Positions 23,901 to 31,774 of a DNA stretch of 64,000 nucleotides are shown piece by piece. This DNA is from Sipunculus nudus (Eukaryota; Annelida; Sipuncula; Golfingiida; Sipunculidae). Position numbers and translations under genes: made by a program. Under the pieces are notes generated by a model that did not search any database, was not told where the DNA came from, and saw nothing but the letters and a program-made list of their open reading frames with translations. The stretch covers positions 29,465,729-29,529,728 of the forward strand of contig CM049314.1 of assembly GCA_026874595.1 (NCBI GenBank), written 5' to 3'. Numbering within the stretch: the first letter of the stretch is position 1; every line of letters starts with the position of its first letter.

Positions 23901-26900
23901 AATATATTTAATTGAGAATGGTTCAGTATGGAAAACCTCGTACCCATTTCGAGGTACAGTACTTCCTCACATTCTATTCCTAATATAACTAACCCAGCAC
24001 AATACATGCAAATTCTCAACCCACTTCAGGAAGAGTGTCTTGAAAATAAAGTGCCCAATAAGGACAAGTCAACTTCTTCCACAGTTTGTGGCTGCATTAA
24101 AATAATTTAGTATTTGATTCTTTTGTTACATCCTTAGTGTTCTACATATTTTTCTAAGAAAGCTTTTATGAATTTTACTATTCACATATGTAAAATGTTT
24201 CACTTTTTTTATGGTAATTGGATTTTTCCAGCTCTTAGAAATGTTTGATGAATCACTGTGAACATACAGCAGTTACTTAATCTTGTACAATCTGGCTGAT
24301 ATATCATGTATTTCATTATTTGTATGAGGCTTAATTTGCACCAAATTTGTATTTATGTTAAAGTTCCAAATGTGATGGTACAGGCTATATAAAATGTGTA
24401 ATTTGTAGTATTTAATTGTCATAATTGATTGCATAAATGTAACCTTGTAAAGCTTCAAGTATTTACAAATGGAGGCCTAGTTTTAGGATTCTAATTTTAA
24501 ATTTATATTAAAGTGATACCAACCAAGGATTCGTTATTATGAAAATATTAGGTTTTTAATTAGGGTGCTTTCAGTATTGCTCTGATAGATTCTTTTGGTA
24601 CACTAATCAGAATGCGATGTGCTGATGTGCCTCTCAACTATGCTGAATTGCTGAGAAATCTTCAGTCATGGAAGACTTTGTTGATGACAGCCTTTTCTGT
24701 ATTTTATATTACCCTTTTTGGCTGTAAAAAACTGGCTGTAGTCAGACTGAAGCCAGAAACACTGAAAGTAAATATATTGGTATGTCTGAATTATGTAAAT
24801 GCTCATTCATGATCTGAGATCAGTTTTGCTACCTTCTAAAACATATAAATATTATACAGTCAGTTTTATATAATTGCGATACTTGCAGTTGTTACACACA
24901 GTGCATGCAAAAATTTATAGTATTGGGACATTTAATTTGCAATTTTTTCATGCTAGTTAACCTAAGTTGTTTTCTGCTTCAGGATGTGTTAGGTTAGATT
25001 GTAGAAAACTGTCCAACATAAAAAAAAATATCTAAAAGGAGTATACTTCATATAAAAAAATTAACACTCGTAAAATATAATGCATGTTTTAAGTTTTCTT
25101 TTGGAAGAAGAAAGATATTTAATGTTAAGAAAAATTTGATACACTTATATGTTCTTATATCTATTAGAAAATTCAAGAGCAACTTTTTAAGAGTTTTTTA
25201 TCAAATAATTATTCAACTTTAGCTCGCTGATTAAGACGCTTTGGCTTTTAAGTGTTTAGAATTAAATGCAAGCTGTAAATTTTCAGTTGTAAATTGTAAT
25301 AGGTTTAAACTCATTTATTATATATTAAAGCTATGAGAGCAGCTACTTTTAGCCATTATTTAAATGTTTCGAATCTGTTTTCTCTTGAATTGTCAACTTA
25401 GTTGATTTTTTAAATTAAATTAAATTTCTGAAATTAAATATTGAAATAAAACTTGCAAATTGGTGTATACATTATAGCATTTCATTCAAATCTCTTAAGC
25501 TGGCTGGGCATTACTGAGAATAACACTGGTGCTTGCAGTCAGGTATATTGAGTAAACGTTCATATAATTTCATTTTTAGCTAAACTGGCAATATGTTAAA
25601 CCAGTTTTTAGAAATAATAATTAAGATTTTTCTTAATCAAATGGATTCTTTCATCACCAATCTATTTTTTCCTTATTGCAATTATTAAATTAAATGTGTA
25701 TTATTATACTGTAGCTCACCTCCACTTTCTTCCTTATTGTATATTTAAAAGGGTTTCACACAGTCCAAGTGGGTATTTATTACATGCATGTTACAGTCAG
25801 AATATGAAATCTTTAATTTTACAAATGTGTAATCATGAGAGGCTCCAGCATCTTTCAGGTTGTCCATAAATTGTAAAATTGACACCAAACACACTAAATG
25901 TGTAAGTAATACAACTCGGTAGAGCAAATTATGTGTATATTTATATGCTGAACATTTTTAAAATATTAATAAAAAAATAAAATATTGCCTCATTTTCATC
26001 TACTAGGATTTTATACAAATTTTCTCTTTACCAATTCCAGCTGAGCGCCATGACCCACAAGTTCCTTGTTATTCATTGTGCAGCAGATCAGATTAGGTTT
26101 ACTAGGTTTAATTATTGTTGTAATTCATAGTTAATAATATTTGTGTATACAGCTATGGGGAAGACAAAATTGTACCAGTACTGGTACATTCAGTATTGAT
26201 ATGATAAATGAATACGTGCAGACAACAGGTATTTAAGTAGATACTAAATAAACCTTATCTTATTGCTTTTAATTTGCGTGACTGCATCTATTGTAAAAGA
26301 ACACTTACAGAAAACTGTGTGTTTCAAATATAATATACATGGCCATTTCTGATAAAGGTCTGCACTATGTATTCCACATTTTTATGCCAAGCATTTTTAA
26401 ACTAACGAAAATTATGTAGAAGCCATGAACTGCCATCAAACTATCAGCATTGCCCATTTTAAATATACTGATATATGAAATATTCTTTTTTCATCTTTTG
26501 AGATAAGAGTTCCTACCTTTTGTAATGATATGGGACCAGTTATGAGTCTTAGACTTATACATGGTATTTTAAATCACTTTTAATATGTTTCTATACCCAC
26601 AATAAGTAATTCTGTTTTGATATATGTTTCTATTATTATGATAGATACGGTTTCGTCTTCAGCACCTGGCTGTAATGTATTTGACCTGGGAAATTTAAGA
26701 AGGCAATCTATAATTTCCTGGTAGCTTTATATAATAACTTATTATTGATAACCCATACTGGAAACGTTTCCTGTTCAGTGCATCCTCCAAATTAGAAAGC
26801 ATTGTCTAAGATATAAATGTTATCTTTCCAGTAAATTTGTGAGTTGTTTCATCAGAAGCACCTCGTCAGGTTTTCATAATGGTTGCAGTGGACATAAAAC

Positions 26901-29900
26901 GGCAAAGACAAACAACAAAGAACATTTTCTGTGACTTTAAATATTTTCAAAACATGTTTTATTTTGTAGACAATTTTGAGACATGATTAAAATGCTAATA
27001 TGCCTTCGATGGGCAAATGTAATTTTTTTCTAGGAAAACGAAACTTTCTTTGAAACATATTTCATATAAAAACATGAAACACAGTGACATGTTTTACTCT
27101 AAGTTAAAACATGTTTCTTTGGAAAACACATGTTTTGAAAAATGGGACAACTACATGTTTTAGACTGAACAGACGTTTTGAATAGTTACATGTTTTATGA
27201 AAGTGAAACATGTCTTAAAACATGTCTTATATGTGGCATATTTCATATAAAGACATGTAACACTGAGACATGTTTAACTCTAAGTTTTAAACATGTTTCT
27301 TAGGAGAATACATGTTTCGAAAAATGGGACAACTTTTTAATAGTTACATGTTTTGTGAAAAATGAGACATGTCTTAAGACATGTCATATATGCGACATAT
27401 TTCATATAAAAACATGTAACACAGAGACATGTTTTATCTTACTGTCCATGAAATTTGTCTGTGTGTGAAACATGTTTTATATATAAACATGTTTCAAGAG
27501 GATTAAAAACATGTTTTCGCAGTTGAAACATCTGTGAGTCATGAAACATGCTGGAAACATGTTTCGAAAAATGGGACAGAATGGTGTTTTAAATAGAAAC
27601 ATGAAACATGTCCTCAGTTTTTAGAGTGTAGTGAACGGGACCACAAACAAAGCTACAAAGAGTTCAATGGCCAGCTGAGCCTGACACCTTGTAAAGTGCA
27701 TGTTGTCCAAATAGTATATTAGTTGGAATTTCTATAATTTTTATATCATCCTTAAAAAGTAATTAGTCTTTGTAAGATATAGACTATAAGGATGCCATGT
27801 TAATTCACTGACCAGATTTGAGGTCTAGGCCTGTCTAGGAATGTAATCACTTTATATAATTTAGCCCCTGCAGGGAGGAAGAGTCTGTTTGTCACGGCTA
27901 ATGGATAAGGTTGGCAAGCATGTACTGTTTGGTAACATGGAGTGTGTCAAGTATCCGTAGGGGTCATGTTTTGGGGACAGGGGCAGGTACGATTAAGTCC
28001 CCATTATTACAGACCGATAAACTCTCCTACCAACTCGGACCTATCTTATCAACATGTATTTACAATATTTAGTGAAATCTTTTAACATTTTCTGCACTGC
28101 ACGCAATCAAATATTCATCCCGAACTTTTCAAATTTAACCACTTTAAATATGAATGTTCGATAAATGCAAAATATGTAATATACCATCTCACATATCTGT
28201 AATAAAATATCCTGTTTGTAGTAATGAATTTAACGTCTTCTTTACATTCAAGTACAAAGGATGACAATCTCCATGATTTTAGGGACACAAATAAATTTGT
28301 TTAAGTTGTACATCATATATATTCCCTTCCAATCATTTTTTGTGAAGATACAGGCTTTATTTCAGCAATGCAGAATCATAAATCCACCGTAACAAGCAAT
28401 TCTGATATCTTGTATGATTAAAATATTTTGTTTAATCCCATTCACCTGTATGAATTATGTCAAGGGATAGCCATTAATAACAGTGACCCAGATGTACATT
28501 TCTTTTATGATGTAAAACTTTTAAAAATGCTATGGTAGTAATTTTAAAATGATGGAAAATGTTTTTATACAGAAATGCATGTAATTGGAGATAAAAGAAT
28601 CACCCTTTCATTATTTCATATGAAAATCAGGAGAGTGCCAAAGCATATGGGAGACTGTTCCATGTATTCAACAAGTTTAAATTATCACTACAATCTTATT
28701 GGCCTGACAGAGACATGAGTGTCTGGTTATAATGTCACTTTATATGATATTGGTGGATATAGACAGACGTGTTTTTGTAGAAAAATGAAAACTGGAGGAG
28801 AAGTTTCTATATTTGTAAAAGTTTCATTGAAATATGAAAGGAGAAAAGATTTGGAAACAAATAGAAATTGTATTGAATCTACAAATAGGAATTGAATTAT
28901 CATAGAGTTAGATAAAGACTGTATACAAATAAATAAAAATATAATAATTATAGTACTTTAAAGACCGCCAAATACTGGCATTCAAGAATTTAACATTATG
29001 ATAGATAATTTTCTTTTCAAGGTAAAGAAAGAAAATAAAACTGAATATGTAATGTTAATTGGACTTTAATATAAATCTACTAATTGCAGATAAACATACA
29101 CATACTGCTCACTCCTCTGATTAATCTGTCAAGGTATTTTCCCAACCGAACTTAAAATTGCAAAAGTGATTAGTTTATATAAAAATGTGATCATATGTCT
29201 ATTTCTAGTTACAGACCTGTATCATACTTACTTATTTTTTTTTCGAAAGCCTTGGAAAAACTGATGTATAATAGACTATTGCAGATCATCGGAAAGCATA
29301 TTTTGTCTGATTAACAGTTTAGATACAGAAAAAAATTATGGTACCAATTTAGCTCTCATTAAATGTCGATAAAATAATGAACTATCTCCATGATGGTGAC
29401 CATGTAACGGACGTCTTTTGAGATTTTTTAAAGGCTTTTGACATTGTATGTCATGATATTTTGTCAAAACTGAGAATTATTTACAAAACAAGAGTTTAGT
29501 TTGTTCATTATAAAGAGACTAGCTCAGAACTTAAAGAAGTTAGCTGTGTTGTCCTCTAGGTTCAATATTGTGACCTTTGTTCTCTTCGTTATATGTTAAT
29601 GATATGGTCAATATTTCAACTATATTGTTTCTAATACTATTTGCAGATAACACAAATATATTTGTCAATGGTAAAAGCTTAACCGACGTAGCAACCATTT
29701 TAAATAATGAATGATCTAAACTGGTTATGTTGCTTAATGCCAATATGTTAGCTTTGAATATTGATAAAACCATTTTATGGTATTTAAGAAATCTAGAAAA
29801 AAGCTAGAGTTAATTAAAAGGAAACATTAAAATATTGATTAATAAAACCCCATGACAATAAGTGTCAAAAACTAAAATTTTAGGTGTTTTTTGCATGATA

Positions 29901-30916
29901 AATTAAACTGGCATGATCAGATTATAATGTTACGTAATGAAATCTCTAAGTAGTTTAATGTAAAGCTCGTAAGGTTTTACCTAATTCTTGCATAGTTTCA
30001 TTTTATAATAGTTTTATATATCCATACCTTACCTATTGTAGTGAAGTTTAGGGATCTGCTAAAAAGCACAATCTTGATGCGTTAATTAAACTCAAAAAGA
30101 GCTGTTAGAATAATCCATTCAGTACCTTATCAAGCACATCTGATATATTATATCAATCATTATATATTCTTGAGTTGCCAAAGAATTATGTTAATTGTGC
30201 GTTTCTTTTCATGTAAAGTTTAACAGAGGTCTCCTACCGTCTCCTATAAATAATATATTTTCAGTAATTACTAATGTTTATAATACCAGACAATGTAAGA
30301 ATGTGTATGTACCAGTCAGAAAAGGTGCATCAGTGCATAGAGTTTCCACTTTAAAGGTGTAAATTTATGGAATACTTACAGATCAGTAGTCGAAAAGACT
30401 TATTCTATCTACGTGTTTAAGAAAAGAATTAAACAGTATTTAATGTCTCAAAATATGAATTATTAATTCAATATTACACATGGCTTTCAACTAGTTATAC
30501 ACATTTTCTGTTTACTGCATAATATGTCTTATTTGCTCTGATTAATAAATGCAATGTAATGAAGGGGAATATACCTCTTTAAGGTCGAGCCCCCTTTGCT
30601 CAACGGAGAAAAATGTAATTTTTTGGGGTGACATATCAGAATGTTTTGAAGTATTTTTTCTATTTGTATATGCCTTGGTCATTAAAGCTCATATTCTAAT
30701 TGTAAATGTAGCAAAACATTTTAACAGCAACGGCTTTAGACAGTATTGTGGCTTGGATTATATTTGTTTATGGATGTTCATGTACATACTATTTATAGCT
30801 GGATCCTCGCCATATGCAAACTCGCCCACTTCTGCTTCTGCCATGGCCCTGCGCATGTCAGGAGACGGCTGGCTCAGGGTGTCACTGCGCATGTCCACCA
30901 ACGTCACTTCCTCCAT
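4046..30916 (-). CDS. Low-specificity L-threonine aldolase, split gene (nine exons placed, one not found)
   Basis: The family is PLP-dependent and cleaves L-threonine or L-allo-threonine to glycine and acetaldehyde. Read on the minus strand, exons lie at 30790-30916, 19142-19225, 17130-17218, 15544-15691, 13897-14034, 10147-10202, 6948-7084, ~6013-6140 and 4046-4228, encoding about 360-370 residues with a ~11-residue exon 5 missing between 14035 and 15543. Family length is about 330-400. Recognisable in order are RSDT near the N-terminus, [32 protein letters not shown], the PLP-lysine segment [11 protein letters not shown] and a C-terminal IRLAVYHDL. Odd points: exon 8 has AT instead of AG, the exon 9 donor is out of phase or weak, the usual His and Glu of the HxxxFE stretch read Gln and Gly, and GGGMRQ reads GGVMSQ. 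Family identity is certain; whether the gene still works is not. Confidence 0.85.
4540..4650. repeat. Dispersed repeat copy shared with 31262-31345
   Basis: GACGAGTTTAAACATGCTTG..CTGA.ATTTGAC..AGGC.CTGAC and GCATGGTCA recur at 31262-31345 in the same orientation. The two copies flank the threonine aldolase gene. The repeat is too short to classify. Confidence 0.6.
5261..5490. repeat. Two (TA)n tracts (5261-5343, 5437-5490)
   Basis: Long TA dinucleotide runs flank about 90 bp of unique sequence carrying GAGTCTCGACACGGCC; the second ends in a TGTG run. They lie in the last intron of the aldolase gene. Confidence 0.95.
6013..6140 (-). CDS. Threonine aldolase exon 9 (weakly conserved, uncertain donor)
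   Basis: The acceptor is cattttcag|TA, and its phase 1 matches exon 8. It encodes [18 protein letters not shown] then [20 protein letters not shown] and LAK. TN(L/I)L and F..RLA are family wording; the first 17 residues are not. The best donor (CCAA|gtatgg) leaves phase 2, yet exon 10 needs phase 0. The only in-phase GT nearby is GGA|gtcata, a weak site, which is the end used here (alternative end 6020). One missing G at AAG|gtatgg would explain the mismatch. Confidence 0.65.
6600..6945. repeat. Minisatellite, ~65-70 bp unit, against exon 8
   Basis: About five imperfect copies of GATTGGCTAC..TGATTGACATATCTATCCACCT..ACTAGGAACA run to within a few bases of the exon 8 splice donor at 6947. The adjoining short frames on the minus strand are by-products. 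Confidence 0.85.
6948..7084 (-). CDS. Threonine aldolase exon 8, acceptor reads AT not AG
   Basis: It encodes [20 protein letters not shown] then [20 protein letters not shown] and LKFAQ, with donor CAAG|gtcagt (phase 1). To join exon 7 (phase 2) with the family's spacing (EFIxxAHRL), the exon must start at 7084, right after ttgtttacttcAT. The pyrimidine tract is good but the final dinucleotide is AT, and no AG exists between this point and TTAG inside the exon. The usual GGGMRQ reads GGVMSQ. The donor abuts a ~65 bp minisatellite. Confidence 0.8.
7495..9530. repeat. Minisatellite array, ~34 bp unit, about 60 copies
   Basis: The unit is roughly ACAACCTGTGACACCACGAG followed by TAATTGAATATAAT, with single-base changes and an occasional +5 bp variant (AATACTAGTATAAT). 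A block of about eight units near 8140-8345 is repeated almost exactly about 279 bp to the right, showing a recent multi-unit duplication. All minus-strand open frames here ('[10 protein letters not shown]' repeats) are products of the unit. The array lies in aldolase intron 7. Confidence 0.95.
9531..10146. other. Intron 7 remainder, no gene seen
   Basis: Two plus-strand frames of 66 and 113 residues are present without recognisable features. The second overlaps exon 7 of the aldolase on the opposite strand, which explains part of its openness. Confidence 0.5.
10147..10202 (-). CDS. Threonine aldolase exon 7 (GLGAPVGS, 56 nt)
   Basis: The acceptor is tttttgcag|GGG and the donor ACCGG|gtaatt, phase 0 to phase 2, 18 codons: [18 protein letters not shown]. 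It continues exon 6 exactly after the catalytic lysine, giving [10 protein letters not shown]. The exon is too short to show as a separate reading frame and was found by motif. Confidence 0.92.
10284..10313. repeat. Poly-G run
   Basis: A G homopolymer of more than 20 bases follows a GTGTGTGTG stretch. Length is likely unreliable in any assembly. Confidence 0.9.
11084..11630. mobile_element. Asymmetric repeat element: AACAAG end to hairpin end (copy 1)
   Basis: The left end is AACAAGTGACCCATGGGTCA then TGACACTCAACTG. The right end is a GGACGGACG-rich tract with GGTGATCGC, finishing in the hairpin AGCTCAGATGA..TCAACTGAGCT (11598-11626). A second left-end motif lies at 10826-10857. The two ends are not inverted repeats of each other. 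Related copies are at 17326-18853 and 35635-38446. The class is unknown; a terminal hairpin with unlike ends recalls Helitrons. Confidence 0.6.
11445..11470. repeat. Poly-G run
   Basis: A G-rich homopolymer with one A interruption inside the asymmetric repeat element. Confidence 0.9.
12103..12137. repeat. A-rich tract
   Basis: A9C, A8C and A13 runs. It could be the poly-A end of a decayed retroelement on the plus strand, but no body was recognised to its left. Confidence 0.7.
12370..13670. other. GC-richer block with hairpin and short repeats; unclassified
   Basis: Base composition differs from the neighbours. It holds a hairpin at 12689-12767 and imperfect repeats of TGCTGTGTATCCT.GTGG.CT (12845-13000). 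Open frames of up to 153 residues on the minus strand and 88 on the plus strand overlap one another and carry no known domain. It is probably a decayed mobile element inside aldolase intron 6. Confidence 0.4.
12689..12767. repeat. Inverted repeat, 27 bp arms, 25 bp loop
   Basis: Arms 12689-12715 and 12741-12767 match at about 25 of 27 positions (ACAAC.AATTGTGACA.ATAC then AGCTCC). The hairpin could form in DNA or RNA. Confidence 0.85.
13897..14034 (-). CDS. Threonine aldolase exon 6 (HLDGAR, up to the PLP lysine)
   Basis: The acceptor is gtgaccag|GTG and the donor CTAAG|gtaaca, phase 0 both ends, 46 codons. It encodes [40 protein letters not shown] and NMCFSK. The Asp of HLDGAR pairs with the pyridine nitrogen of PLP, and the last lysine is the Schiff-base lysine of the [10 protein letters not shown] motif, which the intron splits directly after K. 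Confidence 0.95.
14062..15543. other. Aldolase introns 4/5 region, missing exon 5 expected here
   Basis: A ~32 nt exon should lie here on the minus strand. None could be identified by eye. The open frames at 14269-14592 (+) and 14503-14724 (-) overlap and show no known domain. A poly-G run lies at 15224-15241. Confidence 0.4.
15544..15691 (-). CDS. Threonine aldolase exon 4 ([14 protein letters not shown])
   Basis: The acceptor is cccacag|GT (phase 0) and the donor GGGG|gtaaag (phase 1). It encodes [20 protein letters not shown], the helix [13 protein letters not shown], and [15 protein letters not shown]. The ENTHN histidine, conserved beside the cofactor in the family, is kept. The expected next exon (about 32 nt, family wording like RVLPLEYLKQ) was not found before 14034. 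Confidence 0.93.
15787..16686. mobile_element. hAT-like non-autonomous DNA transposon, 900 bp, with 8 bp target duplication
   Basis: The left end is CAGTGGTGGGCCGATCATCG and the right end reads TAGTGGTGGGAGTCGG when reversed, typical hAT-style termini (CAGNGGTNGG). The flanks are GAGGATAA (15779-15786) and GAGGATAT (16687-16694), an 8 bp duplication with one difference, as hAT insertion makes. GATCATCGA motifs lie just inside both ends. Inside is one 65-residue plus-strand frame and no transposase. It sits in aldolase intron 3 and has not disturbed the exons. Confidence 0.8.
16840..17045. repeat. Dispersed repeat shared with 51150-51535
   Basis: Shared landmarks in the same order are TATGGAGC/CATGGAGC, AAACGTG.ATATCA.CGCAC, ATGTGGGGCC.GC.AAAATAAT, GATCATT, ACATAATTCTT/ACATAAATTCTT and GTAGGTGAATGGGCA. 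The 51 kb copy is longer because of internal insertions. Confidence 0.7.
17067..17090. repeat. Poly-C run
   Basis: A C homopolymer about 40 bp to the left of the exon 3 donor. Confidence 0.9.
17130..17218 (-). CDS. Threonine aldolase exon 3 (substituted cofactor-stacking segment)
   Basis: The acceptor is ttgacag|CT and the donor CACAG|gtaaat, phase 1 to phase 0. It encodes [19 protein letters not shown] then [11 protein letters not shown]. In E. coli LtaE the matching stretch is AAHNYLFEAGG, where His83 stacks on PLP. Here the His position is Gln (CAA) and the Glu position is Gly (GGA), each one base away from the usual codon. The surrounding conservation makes the assignment firm. Confidence 0.92.
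17326..18853. mobile_element. Asymmetric repeat element (copy 2) with TGACCTTGACCTTTG internal repeats
   Basis: The left end is AACAAGGGACCTGTGGATCA then CGGCGCTCAGCTG. The right end has GACAGACGAACGGGCAACGG then the hairpin AGCTCATTTGAC..GTCAGCTGAGCT (18821-18849). The interior holds at least four imperfect repeats around CCCTGTGACCTTGACCTTTG (17640, 17785, 17925, 18010) and a second internal GACAGAC..AGAGCATTCGC module at 18140-18215. Same family as 11084-11630 and 35635-38446. Confidence 0.6.
18936..18980. repeat. (TA)n microsatellite
   Basis: TA dinucleotide run about 160 bp to the left of the exon 2 donor, in aldolase intron 2. Confidence 0.95.
19142..19225 (-). CDS. Threonine aldolase exon 2 ([12 protein letters not shown])
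   Basis: The acceptor is ccaccag|GA and the donor TCTG|gtaagtg, phase 1 to phase 1. It encodes [20 protein letters not shown] followed by TMGNLIS, the glycine-rich loop that in this family holds the cofactor phosphate. An 11.6 kb intron separates it from exon 1 and contains LINE remnants and a 6.56 kb TIR element. Confidence 0.93.
19480..20480 (+). pseudogene. LINE remnant, L1/Tx1-like reverse transcriptase fragment
   Basis: Read on the plus strand, the first frame gives [20 protein letters not shown] then [14 protein letters not shown], the reverse-transcriptase motif usually read as RG(V/I)RQGDPLSPYLF. After frame breaks follow [14 protein letters not shown] (catalytic box, YADD here YADN) and, near 20220, [12 protein letters not shown], the post-RT wording of L1/Tx1-type elements. 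Multiple frameshifts and stops make it dead. It lies in reverse orientation inside aldolase intron 1. Confidence 0.85.
20922..20975. repeat. (TA)n microsatellite
   Basis: TA run between the LINE remnant and the large TIR element. Confidence 0.95.
21377..21506 (+). CDS. Hypothetical exon A inside the TIR transposon
   Basis: The first ATG follows an in-frame TGA at 21353. It encodes [20 protein letters not shown] then [20 protein letters not shown] and KLK, and ends at a consensus donor AAAAG|gtgagt in phase 1. The next supported acceptor with matching phase is at 23789. The protein resembles nothing I can name. Its position between subterminal repeats suggests a gene carried by the element. 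Expression is unproven. Confidence 0.45.
21830..21970. repeat. Poly-G / poly-C runs with GGGGTTCTTGACCCC-type sequence
   Basis: G homopolymer at about 21833-21848 and C-rich run near 21959-21968. Similar G/C-run modules recur at 11445, 46808 and 47246. Confidence 0.7.
22540..23130. repeat. Minisatellite, ~50 bp unit, about 12 copies
   Basis: The core GGGTACCAAGGCTGGATGTG recurs every 45-54 bp from about 22598 to 23095, with TGGTGGAATGGGGTCCA between. Open frames on both strands ('WYP..HSTNTH' and its reverse) are by-products. Confidence 0.9.
23789..23988 (+). CDS. Hypothetical exon B inside the TIR transposon
   Basis: The acceptor is cctttttcag|AA (phase 1), matching exon A. It encodes [20 protein letters not shown] then [20 protein letters not shown] and [20 protein letters not shown] before TAA at 23986-23988. 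The frame is open for all 66 codons in AT-rich DNA, with alternating hydrophobic and charged residues as in a beta-rich domain. No family is recognised. An alternative donor CGAG|gtacag at about 23952 could continue the gene. Confidence 0.45.
26039..26070 (-). repeat. AACAAG..GCTCAGCTG motif, reverse orientation
   Basis: CAGCTGAGCGCCATGACCCA then CAAGTTCCTTGTT is the same end motif as at 10826, 11084, 17326, 38409 and 41564. Confidence 0.7.
27633..28689. other. Aldolase intron 1, no feature seen
   Basis: AT-rich, without coding signal or clear repeat. Confidence 0.5.
28690..30480 (+). pseudogene. LINE remnant with endonuclease and reverse-transcriptase pieces (Jockey/CR1-like)
   Basis: With many frame changes, plus-strand pieces read ALTETW-like at 28700, a G..VSIFVK stretch near 28800, [13 protein letters not shown] near 28965 and a GDFNINL-like box at about 29055 (endonuclease). 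SSYRPVSYL and [12 protein letters not shown] at 29205-29285, DFSKAFD-like wording near 29420 and DKT near 29765 mark the reverse transcriptase. Part of the region between endonuclease and RT appears deleted. The end near 30350-30440 reads like the usual C-terminus ([19 protein letters not shown]). It is heavily decayed and sits inside aldolase intron 1 in antisense. Confidence 0.8.
30790..30916 (-). CDS. Threonine aldolase exon 1 (start codon, RSDT motif)
   Basis: It begins ATG GAG GAA GTG and encodes about 42 residues with [17 protein letters not shown] and [10 protein letters not shown], the N-terminal signature of the family. An in-frame TAG lies 18 bp upstream, so this ATG decides the start. 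The donor is AATA|gtatgt (phase 1) and joins exon 2 in frame to give GEDPAINRLQ. No obvious mitochondrial or secretory presequence precedes RSDT, which fits a cytosolic enzyme. Confidence 0.9.
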
Positions 30917-31255
30917 TGTGAAAGTGTTCTAGATTCCAGGCTTCAATTGCAAGTCAGTTCTTGATTCCAGGCTTCCCTGTAACCGAAAAGGAATTTCAAC
31001 AATGATTTCATTTACTGCATTAAGTGGCGTAGGACCTAAGTCCGGACTTGAGTCTACTTTGTTTTGCCTTCGGAAAAGGCAGGAATGCCTGCGTCTTCTT
31101 TTGATGATCTGGTTATTAAACTTCCGCACGAGGCAAGATCTATTCAGGCAATCTTTGAACTTTCCAGACAGATCTCATGTGTGGAGAATGTTGGTTATTT
31201 ACAACACAGACGTGTTACACAACCTTCAGCGCAGGATTAGGGTATAATGTGAGTA
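30917..31255 (-). promoter_or_regulatory. Presumed 5' leader and promoter flank of the threonine aldolase gene
   Basis: This is the sequence directly upstream of the start codon. It is GC-richer than the surroundings and contains GATTCCAGGCTTC twice (30931, 30963) on the plus strand. Two short plus-strand frames cross it and are not convincing genes. No TATA box was assigned. The role follows only from position. Confidence 0.35.
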
Positions 31256-31261
31256 TGAATA

Positions 31262-31345
31262 AATCCTGCTGTCAGTGACGGATTTAAGCATGTTTGGCCT
31301 GACATTTGACCCAGGCACTGACTGACTCGCATGGTCAGAAAATGT
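31262..31345. repeat. Dispersed repeat copy shared with 4540-4650
   Basis: ATTTAAGCATGTTTGGCCTG then ACATTTGACCCAGGCACTGA and GCATGGTCA match the 4.5 kb copy. Confidence 0.6.
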
Positions 31346-31774
31346 AAAAATCATGTGACTCTCCATCCCTTGAAGTCATATCTAATGTCAGCATGCAATA
31401 ATGGGAAATCAATAATTCATCCAGATAATCCTTCTGCATAATGTTAAAATAACCACAACAAGTGTCTCTGCACTCTCACCTTGCATTTCCATCTTCAAAA
31501 TTCTGGAAAATGTTGTATCACGTAAACTATCCAAGGAAACATGTGCATAAGTTTGTTTATATTTACAATACCGTGTCGCTGATATTACACCGCAAAATAT
31601 AGAACAACAGGATTATCAGGCAAAATACAAGCGTGCTGTCTGAAAAGTATTTGTATATTTTAGAGTTTTTTTTAATGGCCGATCTAACAATCTTGAACGC
31701 AAATTTTAAACAAACGTTATATTCTGTAATACACTGATGTAGAAGGGTTATATCATGAACGAAGTGTCCAGAAC

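Larger units (their letters stand above)
21071..27629. mobile_element. 6.56 kb TIR transposon with AAACATGTTT subterminal palindromes and AGT target duplication
   Basis: The left end is ACACTCTAAAAAATGACGTT and the right end reversed is ACACTCTAAAAACTGAGGAC. AGT lies just outside both ends (21068-21070, 27630-27632), a 3 bp target duplication. Inside the left ~190 bp and right ~700 bp, the palindrome AAACATGTTT and its half ACATGTTT or AAACATGT are repeated many times, in the manner of transposase binding sites. The middle contains a phase-matched split frame (21377-21506, 23789-23988), a ~50 bp minisatellite and a copy of the AACAAG-type motif (26039-26070). A 3 bp duplication fits CACTA/CMC-type elements, but no transposase was recognised. 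Confidence 0.75.
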
